Shown: positions 51,863 to 63,500 of the stretch, piece by piece
Position numbering within the stretch: position 1 is the stretch's first letter
How the letters are laid out: each line of letters starts with the position of its first letter
NCBI GenBank assembly: GCA_009829735.1
Contig: CM020619.1
Location: forward strand, 33,458,283-33,522,282
Direction: 5' to 3'
Length of the DNA: 64,000 bases
From: Pyropia yezoensis
Taxonomy: Eukaryota; Rhodophyta; Bangiophyceae; Bangiales; Bangiaceae
The notes under the pieces: generated by a model
Database searches by the model: none
Told to the model about the DNA's origin: nothing
Seen by the model: only the letters and a program-made list of their open reading frames with translations
Translations under genes and position numbers: made by a program

Positions 51863-54491
51863 GCAATAGACACGGCCACCAACACCTGTCGCTTTTGATG
51901 AGAAAACATAAAGGGCACCAACATACGCGCCAGGTGCTGTTTCCCAACTAGAGCTTGAATATGGAGCGTGCTCGCACTGCGTGCAGAAAAGGCTTTATGG
52001 CTCGTCTCTCACCCATGTACGTACGGGGTTACCTGAGGGAACAGTGGCAAAGCGGAGCACTTCGCGTCCCCACAATCGTGGCCGATAGACCCACAGTCAG
52101 CGTACTCTCCCACTGCACAGTTCTGACTCCCAGCACCGGGGCAGGCATCCAGGTAAAAGCCCATCCTGGCCAGGAGGCAGGGATGGGGCAGCGGCGGACG
52201 CCCGTCCTATACCTGCCGCACACCCCTCGGCCCTCGGCCCGGTGCGCCAGTACAGCGTGTGTCGGCGCTACGTCCTGTGCGTCCTGCCACCACCAGGCAC
52301 CTCCGCTGACCTCCAGAGTACCCCCCTCCAACCTCCTGCCCCGACCAGGGCACCGCCCCTTGGTCGCACCCCACGGCGGCACCCGCAGCCGTAGCGGCGG
52401 TCAAGCCGGCCGTGGTGCCCGGACAAGCAGGTTATGACTGCTCCACAGCTGTTGCACCCATTCCTCAGTATGCAACAGCTCCACATTTACCCCAGACTCT
52501 ACCGTATTCCCCCTCCCCCCCCCAGAGCAGCGTCCCTAACATTGGGACCAGATGCGGTGGCGGCGGCTCGACGGGCCGCGCGGCCTGGCCGCACTGGCCC
52601 GCGCTGCACCGCACCCTGTCCAACCACTCCCCGCTGTGTGCCTGGACCTCGTCGGCCAGCACCACCTTGGTCGGCAGCATCAGCTCCAGCATGGTCCCAT
52701 CCCCCATCTTCGCCTTGACCTCTTCCAGCATGACCGCCCCTGCCGCCTTGAACACCACCATCACGTCGTCCATTCGCGCCTTTTCCACCTTGACCAGCCC
52801 CTCCACAGCCAACATACACACCCTCCGACCCCATTGCCGCGTCCGCGGAGGGGAGGGCACACCAAAGGAAGCATCACGCCTTGACGGGCAGCCGCTGCCA
52901 CGGGCGCAGGCGCTGGCGCAGCCGACGAGGTCAGCAGGCCGGCGGGGAGGGGGGGGAGGGAAGCGGGCCCGGTGGAGAGGGGAAGCGAGGAGGTCAGAAG
53001 GGGGGGGGGGGGAAAGCGAGGGGGTCCCGCGGAATCAGGGCCCCTTTCGGGGGAGGCAAAAAACCCCTTGACACCGCGAGCGGCCAGAAAGGCGGGCGGG
53101 GGTGAGGCGAGCCTGCCCGCAGCGGTCCCCACGGCGGGCGGCACACACGCAGCCGTCCAGGCGACCGGGGGCGAAAAGGAGGGGGAAGGGACTGCGCACG
53201 ACAGCAACGAAGACGCGCAGAGACAACGAGCCGGGGTGAAGCAGTGAGCGCCAACTCTTTACAGTGTTGCTGTCTTCGACGGACGACTTCTGACAGTGAA
53301 TGGGCTTAACGACGATACCGTAATTTCCTTGCATCGCCATGTTTCCCGTGAAAGGAGGACATCACAACGTCAGTGCCACCCCCGCAACGGGAAGTGCATT
53401 GCAATATTTTCATTGGCGTGGAAGTCAGCACTTTCCAGGGTACATGATCTTGACTCAATTCCTCCCAGCCAAGACACGAACTACGATAAGTTTGAGCAAA
53501 AGAGTTACATTGCATCTTGCGCTGCCCTTTCTCTTTCCGGCCTTCTCCGACTGAGTTGCCCCGTCCTTTGGTTGGCCAGCCGGCGGCCATTGGACTGCTG
53601 ACACTGGCGGCGCTGTGTTCGAGCTCGTCGCTGCAATGGAGCACCCGGCCGGTGGCAGTCGACGCAAAATCCCGAGCCTCTTTAGAAATGCCACCCGTCA
53701 GGCGGCGGCCGACGCAGCGGCCTCCGCCGTCGCTGCCGCCGCCGTCACCCCCCCTAGCAGCGCAAGCCGAGAAACGGCGACGAGCGCCTTGGTCTTGGCC
53801 GAGAGCCGTTGCCCCCACGGCGGTTATGGTTGCAGGCGGGGCGGCAGAGAGACTGGAGGAGGAAAGCCGACGCCGCCCTCGCGTTGAAGGCAATAAATTC
53901 TTCTTTTAGCTGTTGAGGACTTCACGCGCTCGAGCGCCCAGGGTACGGTTGCACTTGCCACGTGGAGCTCCTAGGTCCCCACGGGGCTTCAGACCCCGAT
54001 GCGGCAATAATTGGGGTTGCGGGCTCTGTCGCAGTTGCCAAGAACAGGAAAGTTGGGGCCGCGACCCAATTCGTTGTTTACGGTCTCTATGAGAGGGGGT
54101 CGTCTGACTCGACCACTCATATGTTAGCACGTTGCATCGAAACCCATGATGTAATGCTAAGGCCAGCTCAGACCCAGAAGAGCCGGCTTACCTCGCCGTG
54201 CTCAGGGCCCGTACTGCAGCGTTGGTGGGGGGTCGATTCGGATTCGGATTCGGGCTGGCGAATACGGTAGATTCGCCCGTACTCTGGAAGCGTTCCACCC
54301 GAAAGACACTTGCAATGAGAACACGTGGCGACCAGTTGACCACGTGTGACCGTACATGACAGAACTGGCACGGTCTCTTGACCTGGTCTTGCAATGGGTG
54401 GAGAGGTGTCCACGCACACGGCCGTAGACAAGCATCAGGCTTCGCCCGGGGAAGTGCGCTCTTGGAAGGTGCGGTTTTGAGGACATGTCAC
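51863..54491. other. Mostly unassigned; downstream of hAT gene
   Basis: It contains a possible small minus-strand gene (annotated separately), G-rich runs at 52945-53010, and Ala/Arg-rich frames on both strands near 53600-53890 that cannot be assigned. No hAT right terminus was recognised. Confidence 0.4.
52465..52860 (-). CDS. Possible small hypothetical protein
   Basis: A minus frame encodes a coherent, non-repetitive stretch (VEKARMDDVMVVFKAAGAVM and then EEVKAKMGDGTMLELMLPTK), with normal amino-acid balance unlike the low-complexity frames around it, ending in a Gly-rich tail. An Ala/Pro-rich frame just upstream (down to about 52761 from 53207) could be an N-terminal or targeting exon in another frame. 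No family is recognised and the start is uncertain. Confidence 0.3.
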   Translation of the reverse strand: MPSPPRTRQWGRRVCMLAVEGLVKVEKARMDDVMVVFKAAGAVMLEEVKAKMGDGTMLELMLPTKVVLADEVQAHSGEWLDRVRCSAGQCGQAARPVEPPPPHLVPMLGTLLWGGEGEYGRVWGKCGAVAY

Positions 54492-54494
54492 CCC

Positions 54495-54506
54495 CGGTCT
54501 AAGACA
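54495..54506 (+). repeat. Terminal inverted repeat, Harbinger 2 left
   Basis: CGGTCTAAGACA preceded by CCC. A second copy of tgtctaagaca lies 70 bp inside. Confidence 0.6.
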
Positions 54507-54725
54507 AGCCACAACCGCGTGACGCTGAGAGTGTGGCGCCGCGGTACCTTTGCCACATCCGAAAAAGATGTCTAAGACATGTGGCGAAGTGGCACTGGAC
54601 TTCATGACAATTTCATATGTGACAGACTGAGATTCTTTTGAATGGCTGGGCTGTTCTCGACAGAGTGACGACCGCGCGCGTGGCCACTGCCGCCATCTCC
54701 TGCCGTCCCCAGACCGGTCTGCGAG

Positions 54726-55934
54726 GTGCGCGACTCCGCGTTCCACTCTACCACGGCTACCGCTGGCGACTCTGACGATCAGGTGTTCATGGTTAAGGTG
54801 CACCTGGCCGCCGGAATGGTCTTTGCGAATGGGGCTGGGGAGCGCTGCGAGGAGAGTAAGCGCAAGGGGCCTTTTGAGACCTTTTCTGCTGCGCGAAAGC
54901 GATACGGTACGGGTGTCACTCGCGCCATACGCATGTCCGAGCCGTGTTTTTGGCGTTTGGTTGAGAAGCCTAAACCTCTGCTCCCCTCCCACGGATTTTC
55001 CGCCAGTACGCGCGTGTGCTTGGCGTTGCGATTCTTCTCGGGGGAAATGTACGTCGACGTCGTTGGGAAACACCTTGTTTAAAAAGCTACCTTTTTTAAC
55101 TCGGTCTGGGATGTTACGGACGCGTTGCTGAAGGCGCCGGACCTGCAGATGCGGATGCCCCTTTGGGACGCGGCGTGACGGAGGCGCGCAGCTGCCGGTT
55201 TCCAAGCGCGCGGCAACAGCCCACTGTCCAACATCATCAGGGCTATGGACGGCATTGCCATCCGGCAGAAGCGACCTTCTGCGACAGAGGTGACGTGCAC
55301 CAAGGACTACTGGAACCGGAAGGGGTTTTTCGCCTTGAACGACCAGGCGGTATGCGACTCAAACTACGTTTTCACGTGGATGAGCTGTCGCACCCCGGGC
55401 TCTTCCCACGACTCTACGGAGCTGGCTGTAAGTGACCTTGGCCTCCTTCTATCCGACCGCCGCAACCCCCTGACGATGACCTTGATTGCGGATGGATTGT
55501 GCATCGCAGCGGATGAGGCCTATGCGGATAGCGAGGTGCTCACTGTTCCGTGGCCAGGTGGGGGGGGCGGGGATATGTGGCGGGACGGGTACAACTTCTA
55601 CCAGTCCTCGGCCAGAATCCATATTGAGCAGGCTTTCGGTCAACTTGTGTGGAGGTGGGGCATTTTGTGGCGACCGCTTCGTATGCCTTTTGCGAAAAGG
55701 CCGCTGGTTATCAAGGCAGCCTTTTTGCTCCATAACTTTTGCCGCGACAATGATGCCGTGCCGCTGGCAGCTCTTGTTGACGCGGCTGACGACCGAGCAA
55801 GAATGGACCTCAACGAAAGCAATGTGCCAGACGCCCCACGGACGCGGGCCGGGCAGGCGGGGTCGCGCCTGCGGCGCCGCATGACGGCTGCTGTTGAGAG
55901 CGCCGGCCGAGTGCGCCCCCCTGTGCACCGGTAG
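54726..55934 (+). pseudogene. Harbinger DDE transposase pseudogene
   Basis: One continuous frame from about 54726 to 55934 broken by TAA (55080-55082) and TGA (55176-55178). The translation follows the DDE_Tnp_4 family: a helical N-terminal part with CLALRFFSGEMYVDVVGKH, FNSVWDVTDALLKAPDL between the stops, then NIIRAMDGIAIRQK (first Asp), NDQAVCDSNYVFTW, SSHDS, AADEAYADSE (second Asp), NFYQSSARIHIEQAFGQL (Glu) and LHNFCRDND. The catalytic triad is intact in the sequence, so only the nonsense codons disable it. The true start is upstream of or near 54726; no good ATG is visible. It is not close to the transposase at 10017. Confidence 0.85.
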
Positions 55935-56191
55935 TAAGAGAGCGCTTGTGGCGACCAGGAGTGGGGGGACGTGGGGTGTTAACCGTGGGAGGAGACGTCA
56001 TGCGTTGGGCTTTAAGCGGCGGGAGAGGTGGAGGGATGGGGGAGGAATGCTCGCCGACGAGTGGGTTGTTGGTGGGGTGCGACAGGGGTCGCTCTACTGC
56101 AAGAGGCAGCAGAGCGACAATGTTGCGCACTCTAAAATTTCTACGTCCTCCTCACGCCTTGCTCTCATTTCCTCACCAGGGCAAGGAGTAC

Positions 56192-57409
56192 CTAACCCTG
56201 CTCATTGACGTCACTGTCACCCTCGCGCTCGCCCTCTGCCTCGCCATCCTCAGTCCGCTTGCGCTTGGGGCTGCAATCCTTAATGGCCTCGACTAGCTGG
56301 GCCTCCAGAGCCTTCGCGACTGCTTCCGAGCTACCCGCCGCACGGTTCGCTGCCAGGGCGCTGGTGAGCTCCTTCACCATCAGCGCAGCCGTGCGACGCG
56401 CGGATAAGTCGGCCATCGCTGCCGACGAGCGCGCAATGGACGCAAACGGGTTAGCGTTTGCTCGACTGGTGCGCTTGGCTGCCGTGTTGCGGTGCGTCGC
56501 AGTAGAAGGCGCCGGCGGCTGCTCGCCGTTGCCCGTGTTGCCCCCGCCCACTTCACCGCCAGGACAAGCAAACGACCTGCTCTCTGCCCCAGCCCCTCCA
56601 TCAAGCTCCTTGTTCACCAGCGTCAGGAGCATGTCACTGTCTTTGATCATGAAGTGCATGTAGTTCAGTACGAAATCTCCCTTGCTGTACTCGTTGAAGT
56701 CGGCACCGTTCTGCCCAGACTTGCAGTAGTTCTTGTTAACAAGGTGCATTCTCGTTGCAATCTGCGATGTAAAAAACGAAGAATCCTATCGTACAACCAC
56801 GCAACAAACAAGCAGAGCAGGGCAGCCAATCAGAAGGCACAGCGTGACAGAAGAATATCGTAGTTAGTTCCTGCTCAAATGGGTTGTACACCAGGAGCCT
56901 CCAGAACCACCCGTGACATCAATAAAACTGCTCCGTGACTTCACCAAGAAACGTACCTCTCGATACTTCGTCTGGCGCTTCGCACCATCGCGGACGTTAG
57001 CGTGGTTGTTGGGATCCAGGGTGAAGTTCTTGCAGCTGTCTGGCACAGTAAAATCATTATCAGAGTTACAGGCCTTGGCTACCTCCGACTCCCACACGTC
57101 CAACTTGTCCTCTCGCGCGTCCTTCTGCTGGCGCGTGAGCGGGCCTCGGCTGGCGGCAATGGCCTATGCCAGGGTCGGCAGGGCCATCACATGGAAGAGT
57201 CGCCCGAACTCATGCTTGTTGAACGGAGGTGCCTGCGCGCGGGCCGGGCTCGGCGCAGGGGTGGAGGAGATGGAGTCAGGGGCTCGAACGTGGTCGCTCA
57301 GCCGCTGCAGCAGCACAGCCTTCACACCATTGGACGACAGACCCGCCGACTTGCACGCGTCGCGTAGCCCTCGGACGGTAGTGGGCAACGTGGTTGCCTC
57401 CGCACCACC
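56192..57409 (-). pseudogene. SAP-domain partner gene of Harbinger 2 (one in-frame TAG)
   Basis: Two exons: 57409-56957 and 56761-56192, joined by a 195-bp phase-0 intron (GAG-gtacgt ... tcgcag). Exon 1 encodes a SAP motif (VRGLRDACKSAGLSSNGVK with KAVLLQRL following; DNA-binding helix-extension-helix) and, after an in-frame TAG at 57164-57166, a charged segment (REDKLDVWESEVAKACNSDN) with a Lys/Arg end. Exon 2 continues with IATRMHLVNKNYCKSGQNGA, a Tyr/Phe/Met-rich helical block and an Ala/Arg-rich tail ending in acidic residues. It is convergent with the transposase and is presumably the DNA-binding partner in this lineage, in place of the SANT-like protein of Harbinger 1. No ATG start was found; the open frame begins after TAG 57410-57412. 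Confidence 0.6.
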
Positions 57410-58610
57410 CTATTGGGGCGACCGGGCGGCCGCAGGCTGCGCCGTGGGAGCGACAGCCAAAGGGGGAGGTTGGGGGAGCGGGGCAGAAGCAGCTGCCAGG
57501 GGGAAAGGTGGGAAGGAGAGAGCGGAGCAGTGTCGGCGGTGGGGCGGCTCGGGAGGGAGGGGGGCGGGGAGGAGGGTGAAGTGATAGAATCCATAGGTGG
57601 GGCTGCAGGATAGGCGCTCCGTGAGGGTACACGCGCGGGCCGGATGATGAGGCGCCGATGGGGATAGGCGGTGTCAAAGTTCCTAGGAAGCGCGCTGGCA
57701 CAGACAGAGCTATGCACGCGGAAGAGAAGCGAATGAAGGTTGACGACAGAGAGAGCGGCTTATGTATCCAGATGGAACAACTTGCGGCACCCGGCGGCGC
57801 CCGCCGCCGCGCGCTCACGACCCGGGCCGAGTCAACCCTGGCCTCTCCCCAACACTTCCAGCCCCGCCCCTCGCCCTCGCCCTACCCCACGCCCGTTCGC
57901 CCCACTGATACCTCAACAAACCATCAGGCGTGAGCTCCCGCTCTCCCTCGAACGGACCTCCCGCCAGTAGGCCCCACCCCCACACAATTCACCTCCCCAC
58001 GCCTGGCTTGTCGTCGCGTTCCTGATGGCAGGGATAAACGAACACAGACGCGGAGCAGGGAAAAAGAGAAAAGCGCAACCCATCCGGTGGGGTGTCAGAC
58101 AGCGATCACACCCCTCCTCCCTCCCACCAGTCGCCACCACCACTCCCCCCCCCGCACTCATCGCCGCCCAGCTCCACCCTCTCGCGCCCCCTTCCCCCAT
58201 AGGTAGGCGGGAACACGTGCTGCAACACGTACATATCTGCGCGTCGGAGGTGGCGGGAGCGATCGGCAGGCAGCACGCCGAAGCTGCCCGAGCAAGGGGT
58301 GAGAAGCGGCCGCAGACCGAAGCGTCGAGGTGCGACGCAGGAGCGCGCGCGCTTTCGCGGTCGGCGGTCGGACGAGAAGGTTCAAACCAAGGCAGTCCCG
58401 GAGGCCAACGCAATTCCCATACCAAGTCAAGAGTCTGATATCCATAAGTGATGTGGCGCTGTGTGCGAGGTGAAACGCCACATGGCTTTGGCTCGAGCCA
58501 TGTGGCGGTACCGTCCGAGTTTATGGCACTGCAAGCACAAACATGTGGCCTCTGCAGCCAATGAGGGCATGCCACGGCGTGCCACAAACTCGGCGCCACA
58601 TCGTGTACCA

Positions 58611-58622
58611 TGTCTTAGACCG
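58611..58622 (-). repeat. Terminal inverted repeat, Harbinger 2 right
   Basis: TGTCTTAGACCG, the exact reverse complement of 54495-54506, followed by CCC. Confidence 0.6.
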
Positions 58623-58625
58623 CCC

Positions 58626-60557
58626 GTCAGCGCAGATCAACGAGCGTGGGACACGTTGTTATATAAGGCGCCGCGTGTCAGTCATCGTAGGGCGGCGCTG
58701 CGCAGCGGCAACCAGTGAGCTCCCTCCGCATATGTGCATATGATATCCGTCTGGCGGGTGAATCTGACCACGGCGGGTAAATCTGACCAGCCAGAGAATC
58801 ATGAGTTTCACAGTGTTTTACATTGGAACCCCCCGTGCACCCCCCTGCTCGACGTCTCCGTTCTATCATGTCATCGCCTACAACAAAGCAGGAAAAAAAT
58901 TTAGCAAGGCGGCAATCAGGTACGTCCCTTTACGAGACGCTCGTAGCGACACGGGAAGGACCCAAGTCCAAGTAGTCCCTACCAAATACAGTTCGGTTCT
59001 GACATGGAAATGCACTGTCAGCGGGAACACCACAGCTATGAGGCACATGCCGTGGCAACAACAGCTGCTGTTGCCTCCAGTAGGAATCCTTGAGCCATTT
59101 TCTGAGCAGTTTCTCGCCCCAGTACACTAGTCACACCTTCGTACACCCCCGGCTCCTCACGAAGAAGAGCATGCACGGGTTCAACTTCTTTCGAGTTCTC
59201 CTGGCCGCCAAGGAGACCTCCATGGACGGTCTGGTGGGACGACCACAGGGCAAAATTGAATGGATCTTTTCCTTTTCTGAGCTCACTGGCGTGACCGCGA
59301 TGTCCGAGAGGCTCGAGTTGCATCGTGTCGGTCTGGAGAAAGGCCATGTGGCGAATCGGGTGCAAGCAGCCAAGCTGCTGCGATGAGAGATGGCAGCATG
59401 TCCGCCGAGGTGGACGTGAACCGTGCTGCAACCGTGCTCAACGATTGGTGCTCTGGGCAACGCGACCAGAATGCCATCCATGCGGATCCATTCCTTTTTT
59501 TGTGGCCCCAGTGGCTGCGTTCATACACAATGGTCACTGCTCAGATTTACCCGCACCTCTTTTCTCGTCCGACAAAAAAAAGAAATACAACAACACATTC
59601 GTTCGTCAAGCGAAAAGAACGACGGAGTGCGAGAGACTCTTCCGAGCACGTACATACTGTTTTTTTACCGAAAGGTGCGTCAAATCCGTCTCTCTGGGGC
59701 CGAATGAGGGCGCTGGTCAGAATACCCGCCAGACGGATACTGGCTCACAGCATTAGAAGACAGCTCCGCCTCTGCCACTGGAGAGCTCTCGGGCAAAGGT
59801 TGTACGCACGCCCAGTTAAGAGGGCCTGTTTGCGGTCATCTGGCTTTGTGCCCCCGTGAAGCAGAGTGAAGCACCGACGAAAGAGACAAGAAAAAATGTG
59901 CATAAAGAATAGGAGCTTATAGCGCATCTTACGGTGTTTGGCACGGGTATTTAAGTTTCAGTCAGCCGGGCCTCAGGTGCCTGTTTGAGTCTCTCTTGTG
60001 CGGCCTTCCGCGTTCTCTCTGGGTGTTCCCGAGGTCTTTCAACCAGTCAGATGTGTGTCTTTTCACCCAGGAGACCGCTCTCAACTGGGCGTGTACAGTA
60101 CAGAGCCCGAGAGGAGCCATCTCCAGGCTCTTAGTGTGTTCTGTATTGTCCGTAAAAGTCTTGCACACGTATGAACTTGTATGTAAGTCTATCCGAACCG
60201 CGTTCGGATTCGGAAACCCGAGTTCCACCGTATTCGCCAAACGGTGAAGTGATTCGGGTGTAACGAAGCAAGCCTGCCGCACAGGCCGATTCACGGGCGC
60301 CTCAGAAATAGCGCAATCTTCAACCTCAATGTTGCCAAATACTGTGTCTCAGAAAGTAAATGGTGCTTACATTTCATACACGACTCGAAGCGGCGTCGTT
60401 CGTCCCTCCTCCGCAACGAACGGCAGCAGATGCGCAACGCAACGGGACTCAAAAACTGTGCATGCCCTCCCGCCCTCCGTAAACCATGGTCTTACTCCAC
60501 CCTTCCTGTACAGTTAGCCACTTCATCCCCTCCCCACCCCCTCCCCCCCCCTTCCCT
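58626..60557. other. No recognisable gene; downstream of the NADPH oxidase
   Basis: Composition is closer to average. Short frames at 59090-59386 and 59383-59859 (plus) and 59036-59431 (minus) show no known domain. A short direct repeat, cggcgggt(g/a)aatctgacca, occurs twice at about 58752-58792, a near-perfect 22-bp inverted repeat at 59053-59074, and a perfect ATCCGAAC-CGC-GTTCGGAT hairpin near 60188-60206. The region must also hold the 3' untranslated part of the oxidase gene. Confidence 0.5.
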
Positions 60558-63500
60558 TCAAAAGTTCTCTGCCCGAACCGTCAGCCGCACGTTGCGCCCG
60601 TACGCCCCCCCCCCACCCTCCCGGCGAGACTTGTGGCGGCTGGCGCGCATCGCCTCGCGCGCCGCCTCGCGGACGGCGTCGGTCATGGCAACGGGCCCGC
60701 ACACAAACACACCCACCGCCGACCCCGACCGGCTGTGGGCGACGAGCGTGGACAGGACCGCCTCCCAGGCGGGGCGCCCGTAATTGAGCGACAGCCGCCG
60801 CCCGAGTGCCACCGAGTCGAGGCTCCCTATGCTGCTCCGCCGCTCCCCGGACAGCCGCAGCTCCGTGTCGTCGTCGCCGTCGCCGCCGCGCGCCTTGGCA
60901 CCACCCGCGGTAGCCGGCTTGCGGGGCGTCACAGTGTCGCCCCCCGCCTCTACGTCCACCGACGCGCCCGGCTCTGAGCGAGCTTGCTGCTCCCAGTCGC
61001 ACGACGACGACTCCGAGCCGTCACCGTCCATGTCGGCCACCTCGGGTGCCACCTCCCGGGTGCCAAACCGGTGCAGCCGCACCGTGTCACCGATGGACGC
61101 CACCTCGGCCACCACCCACCCATCGTCCGCCACCGTCGGGGCCGTCCACAAAAAGTCGACCGCCCGCAGGCGGGCCACGTCGCCCGTCCGGGTGGGTGCC
61201 ACCAGCAGCTGCCGCTTGAGGAGGTGGGTGTGGCGCCACCCAAACGCCGCCACCGTTGCGGGCAGCAGCACCAGCGCGTAGAGGTAGCCGACAGGCGTCG
61301 ACCGGTCGTCGGCAACGCCGCCCAACGCCAGCGCCGGCAGCAGCACCCCAATGATCGACACGACCGTCAGCGCCACGTCGTCGGCGGCGGTGGCAAAGGA
61401 CAGGTCCTTAGCGGCGGCCGCGGCTTCGAGCACCACCGACCCCACCACGGGGGCAGCAAAGAGCGCCGCAAACACCAGGTCGGCAATGATCAGGCCGGTC
61501 GAGTCATAGGGCGTCAGCCCGGGGGAAGCCCCCATCGACACATGGTGAACTGTGGCGGCCAGGGACAGCAGCGCAATGCGCGCGAGGAGTACCCACATGG
61601 CCGCGTACGAGACGGTGACGCTACGGAGGAAGCGGGCCATCGACTCGTGGCGGGCGGCAAACGCGCCGAACGCATCGTCTTCCCGATCCCCGTCGGCATC
61701 GTCGTCGCTCGAGTCGGCACCGCCTTCATCATCAACCGCCCACTCGTCCGACGTGCGCGGGTGGGACTCGATGTCCGACGACAGGTCCGAGCAGCTCCCT
61801 CCGGGCAGGTCGGCAGCCTCGGTGGGCGCTTCTGTGATCACCTCGGTGAGAGCATCCGCGCCATTGGCGACGCCCTCGTACGCAAACGATCGGCCCAGGT
61901 GCGCGACCGTCGTGGCCCCAGGCGAGTGCACCCCCTCATTGGCGACCGCCTTTCCGTTTGCGGCAGCAGCCGTCGAAACTGACCGGCGGCTGCTTTCCGC
62001 CGTAGACGGGCGGCTAGCCACTGACTTGCGCCGCGGGTTGGCCGCGGCCGCCGCAGCGTCGGCGGCGCGCACCTCCTTGATAACCCGGTCCGCATCCTTG
62101 GCAACAGACAGGAAGGGCGTCACGCCCACACCGCCAGCAACGAGCAGCACCCGCGAGTATTGGCCCGTGTGCTGGGCGGGGGCGCCAAACGGCCCACGCA
62201 CGTGAATGTCCAGGTGCGTGGGCGGCGGGTTGTCCATCGAGCGGTCGCCCGACAGGTCGCCCGCAGCGGCGCGGACGTGGTCCACCAGCGCATTCGTCCA
62301 GTCACCCCCCGACTTGATGAAAAACACCATGTGCTCCTCATGCGGCGCCGACGCAATGGTGAACGGGTGCCACTGGGTGCGGCTCAGCGACGGGATACGG
62401 AGCTCCGCATACTGGCCAGGGGACCACGAGAAGACACGTGGCAGCGCGAGGCGTGCCACGCTCGGGGACACCATCCGCATCGCAAAGTGGTCGTCAGGCA
62501 GGAGGGACACTACCCCCCGGTGCGTCTGGAGGGTGCGGAGCCCGCGGTCCAGCACGTACAGGGCCACCGGCGCGGCAATCCACTTGTACGTGTAGAGGGC
62601 GCCCGCCAGCATGCCGTGGAAGATGAGGATCAGGAAGAAGACGGCGGCGGCGACCAGGTGCGTCTGGTAAAAGCGCTCAAAGTGCTTGCGCCGCACCGAC
62701 GGCAGCGACGTTACAATGATGGTAGTCATGATGGTGGCGAGCACAAATCCCGTCACAGCCGCCTGCGTCCAGCCGCCAAAGCCGGCGGCCCAGCCAATGC
62801 GCTGGTCCCCGGGGGTCAGACCTGCGATGAGGTGAAAAATGGCGTGAACAACCGCCGAGCCCGCAATGATGTACCCAACGGCCATGTGGGCGGCGGGCAT
62901 GGCCTGGTCAAAGGGCAGGAAGATGGACAGGGGGGTGCTCCTCAGCCAGGTGAGGAGCTTGCGGCACGCCAGGAGGAAGATGAGCTGCACGTTGAAGTTG
63001 AGCGTGAAGCCAAAGCCCCGTGCAATCCTGTGTTGCGAAAGACAGAAGGGGGCACGTCAAGAGCGAGTTGAAGCAACCAGTCACACAACACGCAACACGA
63101 GTGACGCAATGACAGGAGTTTCCGTGTCAGGCCGGCCATCCGTACAATATTGCGCACACACACCGGGCCATCACGGGAGTATCTGCCTGCAACTGCCACC
63201 GCAGCTGCCAACCCAGTCGAAGCCGCAATGCACCTTGCCCTCCACACCCGCGCTCGTCCGTCCATTCCCACACCCCCACCGTCGGCAAGTCATCACGAAG
63301 GGCATTCACTAAGCGAGCGTGGCCAAGCAAGGCACCGAAAAAAAAAAAAAAAGCTAAGCAAAGAAAAACGTACGCAATGGGCCATCGCTGCCAGACATCT
63401 TCCCCGTTGGGGCCGTGGCCAAAGTGAAACTCCTTGTACGCTCCAAACCACCACACCGCCGCACTGATGAGCACGTAAACGCCAATCACCAGGTGCGTGA

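Larger units (their letters stand above)
54495..58622. mobile_element. PIF/Harbinger-like DNA transposon 2
   Basis: 4,128 bp with 12-bp terminal inverted repeats CGGTCTAAGACA (54495-54506, and reverse complement 58611-58622) and a CCC triplet on both outer sides (54492-54494, 58623-58625), fitting the 3-bp target duplication of this superfamily. Inside are a DDE transposase pseudogene (+) and a SAP-domain gene (-), convergent. Both subterminal regions carry several inverted atgtggc/gccacat words, including a 12-bp perfect hairpin around 58473-58504, possible transposase-binding sites. Confidence 0.65.

Noticed and set aside
29563..52450. hAT terminal inverted repeats and 8-bp duplication
   Set aside because: I compared candidates starting CAGGGG or CAGTGG left of 30760 with sequences right of 51862; only weak partial similarity was found, so no ends are claimed.
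59090..59859. piggyBac- or IS4-like transposase fragment
   Set aside because: No D-D-D/E motif or zinc site could be aligned; the resemblance was only a few residues.
54250..60240. 13-bp inverted match TGGCGAATACGGT (54262 area) and its complement (60228 area) as transposon ends
   Set aside because: Matches of this length are expected by chance in 64 kb, similarity stops at once, and the better-supported Harbinger 2 ends lie between them.
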